DNA from: DAOQVR01 sp035341665
Lineage (GTDB): Bacteria > Chloroflexota > Anaerolineae > JAAYZQ01
Assembly (NCBI GenBank): GCA_035341665.1
Contig: DAOQVR010000008.1
Coordinates: forward strand, 1 to 64,000
DNA length: 64,000 bases
Reading direction: 5' to 3'
Position numbers and translations under genes: made by a program. Of this stretch, positions 39,889 to 47,884 are shown one piece after another (the first letter of the stretch is position 1; the number at the start of each line of letters is the position of its first letter). The notes under the pieces are model-generated. The model searched no databases, was not told the origin of the DNA, and saw only the letters and a program-made list of their open reading frames with translations.

Positions 39889-41071
39889 GGCAGATGAGAC
39901 CCTTCAGATATGCAGACTCAGGGAAGGTGAGCAGGACAGGATGGTCTGCCCCCTGGGCGAGATACTCCAAGACCTGGGCGTCCCGGCGCGCATCAACGCT
40001 CGCTCCGAAGACGATCTTCTGGAACAAGTCCGCACTCACAAGCCCAGAACAGGAGAACGTAGCTAGGACTCCGCCTGGTCGCAGCAACTGCATTGCCAGC
40101 AGGTTGATATCCTTGTAGCCACGGCTGGCTGCGAGCACCTGCGCTTGGGACATCGCGAACTTTGGTGGGTCGAGGACAACGACATCGAACAAGCGCTGCT
40201 GGTCCCGGTACTTGCGCAACACTTGGAACGCGTCTCCCAGCGCCATCTCCGGTGGCGAGCATCCATTGCGCTTCCAGTTTTCCTCGGCAAGGGCAAGCGC
40301 ATCGGCAGAGCTATCGATGTTTGTGACCGATTGTGCCCCGCCCACGGCGGCATAGACGCCGAATCCACCTGTGTAGGCGAAAACATTGAGGACCTGGGCG
40401 CCATCGCAGTAAGAAGCCACTTTCTTGCGATTTTCACGCTGATCCAGGTAAAAGCCGGTCTTGTGGCCGCGCTTTATGTCTACGAGAAAGCGGTGCCCGT
40501 GCTCCGTGATCTCTGCGAGATCGGGAGGCACGCTGCCCCGGAGCAGCTCACTCTGCAGGCTCAGCCCCTCCTTCAAGCGCACCTCGGCATCGTCCCGCGC
40601 GTAGAGCCCGTCCCCGTGCACTACGCCTGCCACCAGCGCTGCCAGCTCCTCACGCCGCTGTGCCATGCCCAGAGTCAGGGTCTGCATGACAACCCAGCGC
40701 CCGTAGCGGTCCACAATCAGGCCAGGTAGCCCGTCGGATTCCGCATTCACGAGCCGGTAAGCATCCGTATCGGGGTCCTGGATAAGGCCCGACCGGCCCC
40801 GCACTGCACGCTCCAGGAGATGGGTCCAGAAGGTACCGTCCACATGCTCATCCGGGCTCCAGGAGACGACACGCACTACGATCTGCGAGCGCCGGTTCAG
40901 GTAGCCCGTCGCCAGGAAGCCGCCGGAGGCGTCGCAAACCCGCACCAAGTCGCCATCGTCGCACTCGCCTTCGATTCGCCAGATCGCCCCCGAAAAGACC
41001 CAGGGGTGGCGCTGGCGAAGGGGCTTGTCGCGCCCGGGCCGGAGAACAACTTGGGCTGAAGGCCGCATCAT
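39878..41071 (-). CDS. Class I SAM-dependent rRNA methyltransferase, RlmI-like (PUA plus Rossmann)
   Basis: The roughly 397-residue protein starts with a PUA-like domain (VVLRPGRDKPLRQRHPWVFS), then an EEHEE-type region, and a methyltransferase domain. That domain has VLNVFAYTGGFGVYAA (motif I), an acidic loop ending NIDSSADALALAEENW, and the catalytic-region motif VVVLDPPKFA. RlmI methylates C5 of a cytosine in 23S rRNA; this homologue has the same architecture. ATG-ATG codons at 41071/41068 follow the promoter so closely that the message is probably leaderless. It heads the operon with the unknown protein and the HAD fusion. Confidence 0.9.
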   Translation of the reverse strand: MMRPSAQVVLRPGRDKPLRQRHPWVFSGAIWRIEGECDDGDLVRVCDASGGFLATGYLNRRSQIVVRVVSWSPDEHVDGTFWTHLLERAVRGRSGLIQDPDTDAYRLVNAESDGLPGLIVDRYGRWVVMQTLTLGMAQRREELAALVAGVVHGDGLYARDDAEVRLKEGLSLQSELLRGSVPPDLAEITEHGHRFLVDIKRGHKTGFYLDQRENRKKVASYCDGAQVLNVFAYTGGFGVYAAVGGAQSVTNIDSSADALALAEENWKRNGCSPPEMALGDAFQVLRKYRDQQRLFDVVVLDPPKFAMSQAQVLAASRGYKDINLLAMQLLRPGGVLATFSCSGLVSADLFQKIVFGASVDARRDAQVLEYLAQGADHPVLLTFPESAYLKGLICRVW

Positions 41072-41077
41072 GGCGGG

Positions 41078-41106
41078 AGTATAGCACACACTCCGGCTAC
41101 CGCCAA
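41078..41106 (-). promoter_or_regulatory. Promoter of the RlmI-like gene (leaderless)
   Basis: -35 TTGGCG (41106-41101) and extended -10 TGCTATACT (TATACT at 41083-41078) are spaced 17 bases apart. The -10 box ends 6 bases before the start codon, so there is no room for a ribosome site. Confidence 0.7.
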
Positions 41107-41126
41107 GCACTCGGTGGTGCCTACGC

Positions 41127-43571
41127 TCAAGCGAAGCGTAGCCTCACTGCGACTTGGCGACGGCCATCGCGAGGCAGAGGCACTACGTCCCCCTCAATAG
41201 GTTGCCCGTCTACGAACAGCTGAAAGCCGCTTCCTTCGCCGCCCCGCTCGACGCTGATATCGAAGGCCACTCCCCGGAATACGCGGCGGGCACGAAAGCC
41301 AGGCCATTGGGTAGGCAACACGGGCGATATCCGCAAACCTTCGTACGCCGGCCGGATTCCCAGAATCCACTGGCTGATCGCGACCAGGCTCCACGCTGCC
41401 GTGCCCGTCAGCCAGGAGTTCTTGGCCTCTCCGTGGTTCGGTGCGTCCTTGCCAGCGATCATCTGCGCATACACGTAGGGCTCGCAGCGGTGCACGTCAC
41501 TGATCGGCTCGCGGGCAGACGGATTGGTGCACAAGTAATAATCCCACGCACGGTCCCCGTGCCCCACCCGTGTCTCGGCAATTATGATCCAAGGGTTCGT
41601 ATGGCAAAAGACGCCCCCGTTCTCCTTGACCCCAGGAGGGTAGGACGTGATCTCACCCAACGCCAGGTCATAGTGCGTGTAGGCCGGATTGAGAAGCACC
41701 AAGCCGTGGGGCGTTGCCAATCGTGAGCCGACTGACTCTAGTGCCTGAGCGGCGCGACCGTCCTCAAGTCCAATGCCCGCCATGATGCAGATGCCTTGCG
41801 GCTCGATAAAGATCTGGCCCTCCGAACACTCGCGCGATCCCACCGCACGCCCCTGGCTGTCGTACGCCCTCCGAAACCACGCTCCGTCCCAGCCATGCTC
41901 GCGGACGGCTTGCTCCATCTGCGCTGCGGATTGGTCGAGCCATAGGCAATCGGCTGGTGCGCCGCGTCTCCTCGCGATCTCGACGAGCTCACGGGCGGAC
42001 AGCACGAATAGCCCACCGATGAAGACAGACTCCGCACTACCATCGTCCTTGATGGGCGCCGTTTGAAACGACTCGCCCGGCGAGCGCGAGAAAGTGTTCA
42101 AGTTCAGGCAATCGTTCCAGTCAGCCCGGCCGATCAGAGGCAGCTTGTGCGCGCCGAGCCTGTCCAGCGTGTAGCGCACACCCCGCAATAGGTGTTCGTA
42201 GAGCGGCACTTCGGATCCGGGCTTGTTGTCGAATGGGACCATCTCGTCCAGGAGGCTCCAATCACCCGTCTCCTTCAGGTAGGCCGCCACACTGAGAATC
42301 AACCAGTGAGGATCGTCGTTGAAGCCGCTTCCCACGGCGTCGTTCCCACGCTTCGTCAGTGGCTGGTACTGATGATACGCTCCCCCTGACGGCAGCTGCG
42401 TCGCCGCCAGATCGAGCAATCGCACTCTAGCCCGGGCTGGAACCATGTGCACAAACCCCAGGAGGTCCTGGTTCGAGTCCCGGAAGCCCATCCCGCGCCC
42501 AATGCCCGATTCGAAGTACGACGCGGAGCGTGAGAGGTTAAAGGTGACCATACACTGATACGCGTTCCAGCAGTTGACCATACGATCGACGTGCTCGTCT
42601 GGCGTCTGCACTCGGAGAACCCCTAGCAGATCATCCCAATACGCGCGCAGATCGGCCAGTGCGGCTGCCGCTGCACCAGGGCGCAGAAAGCGAGCAATGA
42701 CGGGCTTCACACCCCGCTTGTTGATGATCTCCGTACCCGGAGGGTCGAATTTGCTCTGGTCGGGGTTCTCGTGGTACCCCAGCAGGAAGCTTACCGAGCG
42801 GCTCTCACCCGGTTCAAGGAGCAACCGGACGTGGTGAGAGCCTATGGGCGCCCAGCCGTGGGCAAAGGAGTTGAAGCAAGCTCCGCGCTCGACCGCGGCC
42901 GGCCTGCCCCAGCCACGGTAAGGGCCCAGGAAGACATCGCGCTGGGTATCGAAGCCGGACAGGGCTTCGGAGCAGGCAAAAAAGGCAAAGTGATTGCGCC
43001 GCTCGCGATACTCGGTCTTGTGGTAGATGACACTGCCCTCGACCTCCACCTCGGCCAGATTCAGGTTGCGTTGATAGTTGGTCGCATCGTCCTGCGCGTC
43101 CCACAGGCAGAACTCGACGCACGAGAAGAGCGAGAGGCGCGCCGGCCTGTCTCGCCGGTTGCTCATTGTCAGCTGCCACATCTCCATGTTCTGCCCCAAG
43201 GGAACCAGATAGAGGCCCTCAGCCTGGATGCCACTGTAGAGGGAGCCAATCTTCGTGTAGGACAGCCCATGCCGACAGTGATAGTCCTCCAATGCACAGC
43301 AGGTCGGCTGGTAGGTCGGCGACCAGTACTCGCCAGACACATCGTCCCTCAGATAGAGATAGCGTCCGCCGGTGTCAGCCGGCACGTTGTTGTAGCGGTA
43401 CCGCGTGATACGCCGTAGCCGTGCATCACGATAGAAGGAGTACCCTCCGGCCGTGTTCGAGATCAGCCCGAAGAACGAATCGCAGCCAAGGTAGTTGATC
43501 CATGGCAATGGGGTGTCTGGTCGCGAGATCACATACTCGCGCTGAGAATCGTCAAAGTAGCCGTATCGCAT
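41127..43571 (-). CDS. Cellobiose phosphorylase, GH94
   Basis: The enzyme phosphorolyses cellobiose to glucose-1-phosphate and glucose in the cytoplasm, saving ATP. The 814-residue protein matches cellobiose phosphorylases end to end. It starts MRYGYFDDSQREYVI, followed by SNTAGGYSFYRDARLRRITR, FESGIGRGMGFRDSNQDLLG, the catalytic-acid region PLIGRADWNDCLN (Asp near residue 480), the phosphate-site region GEAKNSWLTGTAAW and a C-terminal beta domain. The length is typical. It is the last gene of the sugar-transport operon, 69 bases after the second ATPase. Cellodextrin specificity cannot be excluded. Confidence 0.94.
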   Translation of the reverse strand: MRYGYFDDSQREYVISRPDTPLPWINYLGCDSFFGLISNTAGGYSFYRDARLRRITRYRYNNVPADTGGRYLYLRDDVSGEYWSPTYQPTCCALEDYHCRHGLSYTKIGSLYSGIQAEGLYLVPLGQNMEMWQLTMSNRRDRPARLSLFSCVEFCLWDAQDDATNYQRNLNLAEVEVEGSVIYHKTEYRERRNHFAFFACSEALSGFDTQRDVFLGPYRGWGRPAAVERGACFNSFAHGWAPIGSHHVRLLLEPGESRSVSFLLGYHENPDQSKFDPPGTEIINKRGVKPVIARFLRPGAAAAALADLRAYWDDLLGVLRVQTPDEHVDRMVNCWNAYQCMVTFNLSRSASYFESGIGRGMGFRDSNQDLLGFVHMVPARARVRLLDLAATQLPSGGAYHQYQPLTKRGNDAVGSGFNDDPHWLILSVAAYLKETGDWSLLDEMVPFDNKPGSEVPLYEHLLRGVRYTLDRLGAHKLPLIGRADWNDCLNLNTFSRSPGESFQTAPIKDDGSAESVFIGGLFVLSARELVEIARRRGAPADCLWLDQSAAQMEQAVREHGWDGAWFRRAYDSQGRAVGSRECSEGQIFIEPQGICIMAGIGLEDGRAAQALESVGSRLATPHGLVLLNPAYTHYDLALGEITSYPPGVKENGGVFCHTNPWIIIAETRVGHGDRAWDYYLCTNPSAREPISDVHRCEPYVYAQMIAGKDAPNHGEAKNSWLTGTAAWSLVAISQWILGIRPAYEGLRISPVLPTQWPGFRARRVFRGVAFDISVERGGEGSGFQLFVDGQPIEGDVVPLPRDGRRQVAVRLRFA

Positions 43572-43640
43572 CCCTACACCTCCAGCGTGGAACAGACGCA
43601 GCTTGATTGGGGTGATGACGCACTGGGCCGCGGACCTTCA

Positions 43641-44522
43641 TCAGAGTCCCTGCGTTGGGGACTCGCACCTTGCTTGGCCTGGCTTGACTCCGGACTCAAG
43701 GGGGATTGGCTCCACGGTCGAGAGATCCCAGGCCTCGTGGATCTTGGGGACATCATTGATCAGGCGCCTGGTGTAGGCCTCCTTGGGATGCAGGATGACG
43801 TCGTCAGCGCAGCCATGTTCCACGAATCTTCCTCGTTCCATGATGTACACACTGTCAGAAACGTAGTACGCCAGACCAATATCATGAGTGATGAAGACGA
43901 CTGTCATCCCGACTTCATTGCGCAAATGCATCAGCATGTCCAGTATGGTTGCACGGGAACAGGCATCGATCATCGAGGTGGGCTCATCGGCCAGGAGAAT
44001 CCTGGGCTTGAGCAGGAAGACACGCGCTATCATCAGCCGCTGCATCTGCCCGCCCGATAGCTCGAAGGGATACTTGTCGGTCAACTCCTCGAACTTGAGG
44101 TTGACGAAGCCGCACGCCTCGGCCATCATCTCCGTCTTCTTCGAGCGTGGAAGGCTCCGTCCGCCACGCATGGCAATGCAGTCCAGGAGTACGGAGTCGA
44201 CTTTCCTGAAGGTGTTATACGAACAATAGGGGTCCTGGAAGATCGCCTGGATGCTCCTCCAATACTCGCGCTTCCTCTGCTGAGTTCGGATGTCGCGCTT
44301 TCTGCCCTGGAAGTAGATCTCGCCCTCCGTAGGGTTAATCAGGCCCAACAGAAGCTTCGCGAAAGTGGTCTTGCCGCTGCCCGACTCGCCCACTATCGAG
44401 ATGACTTCGCCGTCGTGGAAGTCAAAGTCCACATGATCGACGGCGAGCGTTCTCGTGCGGCCAAACCCGAACACCTTGGTGAGGCCTTTGCCGCGCAAGC
44501 AAGAACAAGGTTCGTCAGGCAT
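43641..44522 (-). CDS. Oligosaccharide/oligopeptide ABC transporter ATP-binding protein (DppF-type)
   Basis: The 293-residue ABC ATPase has Walker A VGESGSGKTTFAKLLLG, signature ELSGGQMQRLMIARVFLLKP, Walker B ILLADEPTSMID and the H-loop FITHDIG. Its start overlaps the upstream ATPase gene by 8 bases. Unlike most OppF/DppF proteins it has little of the C-terminal cysteine-containing extension. Operon context (GH94, LacI) suggests import of cello-oligosaccharides rather than peptides. Confidence 0.92.
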   Translation of the reverse strand: MPDEPCSCLRGKGLTKVFGFGRTRTLAVDHVDFDFHDGEVISIVGESGSGKTTFAKLLLGLINPTEGEIYFQGRKRDIRTQQRKREYWRSIQAIFQDPYCSYNTFRKVDSVLLDCIAMRGGRSLPRSKKTEMMAEACGFVNLKFEELTDKYPFELSGGQMQRLMIARVFLLKPRILLADEPTSMIDACSRATILDMLMHLRNEVGMTVVFITHDIGLAYYVSDSVYIMERGRFVEHGCADDVILHPKEAYTRRLINDVPKIHEAWDLSTVEPIPLESGVKPGQARCESPTQGL

Positions 44523-45531
44523 GTCGATAGGCCTCCCGCAGCGCTTCTTCCGTTAGAATGCAGCGGTAGGCTCGCCCACCGCCCACCTCGTACAGCGGTA
44601 CGGTCATCACCCTGCACTCCGCCCGGACATACTTGCAGCGCTCGGCAAACCGGCAGCCTGCCGGCGGCTTCTTCAGGTTGGGTGGCACTCCGGGAATGGC
44701 CGTAAGCTTTACTTCCCGCAGACCATCTTCAGGCACGATAATGGAGCCCATGAGCCCCTTCGCATACGGATGGAGCGGGTCGAAAACGGCTTCTTTGGCG
44801 CTGGCTTTCTCCACGATCTGCCCGGCATACATGACCATTATGTCATCGGTGACGTTGTACAGCAACGGGAGCTCGTGCGTGATGAAGACCAGGGACTTGA
44901 TGAAGCCGTTGTCAATCAGGCCCTTGAGCATCCGGATGACCATCTTCTGCGAAGTCACATCCAGCGCTGAGGAAGGTTCATCCGCGATCAGCACCTTCGG
45001 GGATAGAATGACCGATACGGCAATCACCGTGCGCTGCTTCATGCCGCCCGAGAGTTCCACTGGGTGCTTGTGCAACACCTCCTCCGGCAACCCCAGGAGC
45101 AAGAAATTCGCCTTGGCGAGATCGTATATGGACTTCTTGGTCTCGGTTGGATCGTGCGCCTGGACGACATCCTCGATGAAGTGGATGATCTTCCGGGTGG
45201 GATTCAGTGCGTTCATGGCCGACTGGGGAATATAGGCAATCTCAGTCCCCAGTATCGTTCGCCGTACCTCATCAGCGTCCATACCAGTGATGCTCCGCCC
45301 GCCGATGAGGATCTCTCCACTTGTGTAGTGCAGCGGAGGGAAGTAGTAGCCCATCAGGCTCAAGGCCAAGGTCGACTTGCCACAACCAGATTCGCCAGCA
45401 ATGCCAAGCGACTTGCCTTCCACTACCCTTAGCGATACATGATCAACCGCATAGACCTCTTCTCGGAAACGGGTGACGTATTTCGTACATAGGTCTCGCG
45501 CCTCCAGCGTGACTTCGGCCATGTCAATCAC
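44515..45531 (-). CDS. Oligosaccharide/oligopeptide ABC transporter ATP-binding protein (DppD-type)
   Basis: The 338-residue ABC ATPase has Walker A IAGESGCGKSTLALSLMG, signature VELSGGMKQRTVIAVSVIL, Walker B VLIADEPSSALD and H-loop FITHELP. It also has the C-terminal oligopeptide-transporter extension with cysteines (CRFAERCKYVRAEC). Such cysteines ligate an Fe-S cluster in characterised DppD/OppD proteins. The GTG start follows the permease stop directly (TAG-GTG). Confidence 0.93.
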   Translation of the reverse strand: MIDMAEVTLEARDLCTKYVTRFREEVYAVDHVSLRVVEGKSLGIAGESGCGKSTLALSLMGYYFPPLHYTSGEILIGGRSITGMDADEVRRTILGTEIAYIPQSAMNALNPTRKIIHFIEDVVQAHDPTETKKSIYDLAKANFLLLGLPEEVLHKHPVELSGGMKQRTVIAVSVILSPKVLIADEPSSALDVTSQKMVIRMLKGLIDNGFIKSLVFITHELPLLYNVTDDIMVMYAGQIVEKASAKEAVFDPLHPYAKGLMGSIIVPEDGLREVKLTAIPGVPPNLKKPPAGCRFAERCKYVRAECRVMTVPLYEVGGGRAYRCILTEEALREAYRHA

Positions 45532-46785
45532 CTAGTCCCTCAGTGCGGGGTTAAAAACCTGGTCCAACCCGGTGATCATGAGATTCATCGAGAAGGTAAT
45601 GGTAGCAATAGTGATGACCACGGGGAGATAAGCCCACCACTTTCCAAGGACCTGTGCCTGGTAGATCATTGCCCAGTTCATCATCAGCCCCAAGGTCGGC
45701 ACCTCACTCGTTCTTGGTCCCAACCCAAGGATGGACAGCGCCGCCTCCGACAAGATGCCTATGGATATCTGCAGAATCAGTGCCATGATGACGTACGAGG
45801 CGATGTAGGGTAATATGTCTGAGAGGATGATATGGAAGATCGAATGGCCCGACAGCTTCGAGAGGTTCACATGGTCGCGATTGCGCAGGGACATCACCTG
45901 CGCGCGCACGGCCCTCGTTGTCCACACCCAGCCGGTCAGGCCGATCACGACCGCAATCGTGAACGCACCGCGGTGTTCCTGCCCGATACTGAACGAAATC
46001 AAGATGAGCAACACGATCGATGGGATCACGGTAAAGATATTCGTGAGGAACATAATGAGGTCGTCTGTCAGACCGCCGATGTAGCCAGCCAGCAAGCCCA
46101 GGGTTAGGCCGATCAGGGTTGCCACAATGCCGGCGACAAGGCCAATCTGAAGCGAAACGCCTAGGGCCTTCACCAACTCCGTTAGAACGTCACGACCGAA
46201 ATTGTCCGTGCCGAGTGGCAACACTCGCACGTTCGCCACCTCGCCGACATTCACATAGTCCGATTGTGCGACAGTACCTACCTCCACGAGCGAAGCCGCG
46301 TCTGCATCCCTTGCCGCGATTATCAGCTCTTCCGTGGACAAGAGCCCCTGAACCGCGGTATCGAGCCGCTGGTAGTACCTCAGCGTGGCAATGGTCATCC
46401 CCGCGAACTGTTTGTCAGGAGTATAGTGGCTGCCCCACAGATCGAGAAGGCTCGCGGTATCGGCAACGTCGATCACGTCTTCAGGGACGCCATCCAAGAG
46501 CAGCCAAGCCCTCATTGCCTGACGGTCTCGGGCGCTCAGCCTGCTGGCGACTCGCTTGGCAGCGGCATCACTTAGGTTGAGTGAGTACTTGGCAGGGGAG
46601 GTGACGCTGTCGTATGTGCTGACATAGATGCCAGGGGGAAAAAACGTGCCTCGAGCGATGATCTCCAGTGGCGGGTGCTTGACGATCAGAGGGTAGAGGA
46701 TCGTCGTCAACAGCAGCGCTGCCAGGAGGACAAAACCAACCAAGAACTTGCCAGAGCGGAATACCTGTCGAAGCGTATGTCTCAT
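45532..46785 (-). CDS. ABC transporter permease (DppC-type) with large extracytoplasmic insertion
   Basis: The 417-residue permease has a first helix (FLVGFVLLAALLLTTILYPLI) followed by about 170 extracytoplasmic residues. The ordinary core then begins with PLGTDNFGRDVLTELVKALG, the five-helix bundle and the EAA loop region (ILSEAALSILGLGP). DppC proteins are usually about 300 residues, so the insertion between helices 1 and 2 adds over 100. It contains a helical segment (AAKRVASRLSARDRQAMRAW), perhaps for docking the binding protein. It lies 14 bases after the partner permease. Confidence 0.9.
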   Translation of the reverse strand: MRHTLRQVFRSGKFLVGFVLLAALLLTTILYPLIVKHPPLEIIARGTFFPPGIYVSTYDSVTSPAKYSLNLSDAAAKRVASRLSARDRQAMRAWLLLDGVPEDVIDVADTASLLDLWGSHYTPDKQFAGMTIATLRYYQRLDTAVQGLLSTEELIIAARDADAASLVEVGTVAQSDYVNVGEVANVRVLPLGTDNFGRDVLTELVKALGVSLQIGLVAGIVATLIGLTLGLLAGYIGGLTDDLIMFLTNIFTVIPSIVLLILISFSIGQEHRGAFTIAVVIGLTGWVWTTRAVRAQVMSLRNRDHVNLSKLSGHSIFHIILSDILPYIASYVIMALILQISIGILSEAALSILGLGPRTSEVPTLGLMMNWAMIYQAQVLGKWWAYLPVVITIATITFSMNLMITGLDQVFNPALRD

Positions 46786-46799
46786 GACAACCTGCCTCC

Positions 46800-47804
46800 C
46801 TAGTCCGCCTGGGCCGCCTTGATTCGAGGATCGATGAAGCCGTAAAGGATCTCTACGAGGAAGGTCGCCACTAGTACCATCAAGGTGATGATCAATGTCG
46901 CGGCCGAGATCAAAGGATAGTCCTGTCCCATCACTGCGTTGAGTATGGTGAAGCCAAGTCCTGGGTAACTGAATATTATCTCCGCTACCAAGGCTCCTCC
47001 CACCATGGTGCCGATGGACAGCGCCAGGCCGGTCACCTGGGGAAGCATCGCATTGCGGAACACATAGCCGACGATTCTCCGGTCCTTGATCCCCATGAAC
47101 CGGCTGTATTTCACATAGTCCGCATTCAGCTCATAGATCGACATCGAGCGCATGCCGATTGCCTGGCCGCCAATGGAGATGAGCACGATCGACCAGAAAG
47201 GCAATTGATAGTGCACGACCACAGACCAGATGAACTGCCAATTGAACGTGGGAATCAGGTCATAGCCATACCCGCCCGAGGTGGGGAACCACTTCAGGGT
47301 AAAGCCGAAGATCACCATCAGAATGACTGCCATGCCGAACGCCGGGAAGTTGCTCACAAGGATGCTGATGGGCATGAGCACTCTGTCAAAGCCCTTCTTT
47401 AGGTAGGCAGCCAGTACGCCCAGCGTGTTGCCGATCAGCCAGCCGACGATGATTGCCGGAAACTGCAGTCCGATGGTCCACCAAATGGAAGCCTTGATTA
47501 CACTGGCCACCGTTCTGGGATACTGGCTGAACGAGAAGCCAAAGTCACCGTGAAACACGTTTCTGACGTAGGTGAAGAACTGCTCAAGCATGGACCTGTC
47601 GGTCTGGAACAGCTCCGTATACTGCTCATAGATCGCCTGGACTCCAGACGCATTGCTCATGCCTTGCGCCATCCGGGCGACGATGGCAGCCACGGGATCC
47701 CCAGGCATCATCCGGGGCAGAAAGAAGTTCAGGAGAAAGGCGAAGACAAATGTGACCAGGAACCAGAGCGCCTTGTTAAGAAAATACCTGCGGTATCCTT
47801 TCAA
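46800..47804 (-). CDS. ABC transporter permease (DppB-type)
   Basis: The 334-residue protein has six helices, the N-terminal OppB/DppB-type FLLNFFLPRMMPGDPVAAIVARM, and a conserved inner core with the EAA-loop region NAMLPQVTGLALSIGTMVGGALVAE and IFSYPGLGFTILNAV. It pairs with the DppC-type permease. It is separated from the binding-protein gene by a hairpin (47825-47869). Confidence 0.93.
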   Translation of the reverse strand: MKGYRRYFLNKALWFLVTFVFAFLLNFFLPRMMPGDPVAAIVARMAQGMSNASGVQAIYEQYTELFQTDRSMLEQFFTYVRNVFHGDFGFSFSQYPRTVASVIKASIWWTIGLQFPAIIVGWLIGNTLGVLAAYLKKGFDRVLMPISILVSNFPAFGMAVILMVIFGFTLKWFPTSGGYGYDLIPTFNWQFIWSVVVHYQLPFWSIVLISIGGQAIGMRSMSIYELNADYVKYSRFMGIKDRRIVGYVFRNAMLPQVTGLALSIGTMVGGALVAEIIFSYPGLGFTILNAVMGQDYPLISAATLIITLMVLVATFLVEILYGFIDPRIKAAQAD

Positions 47805-47824
47805 CTGAGCCTCCTCGCCCGGCT

Positions 47825-47869
47825 AAAGAACAGCCATGCTCCGGCGGTCCCGGACCATGGCTGTTCTTT
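47825..47869. terminator. Intra-operon hairpin between binding protein and permease genes
   Basis: AAAGAACAGCCATG and CATGGCTGTTCTTT are perfect 14-base arms, with a further short TCCGG/CCGGA pairing inside the 17-base loop. It lies just downstream of the binding-protein gene in the direction of transcription and ends in TTT, so it may be an attenuator or a 3' stabiliser that raises binding-protein levels over permease levels. Confidence 0.75.
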
Positions 47870-47884
47870 TCATGCGCCCGGATT

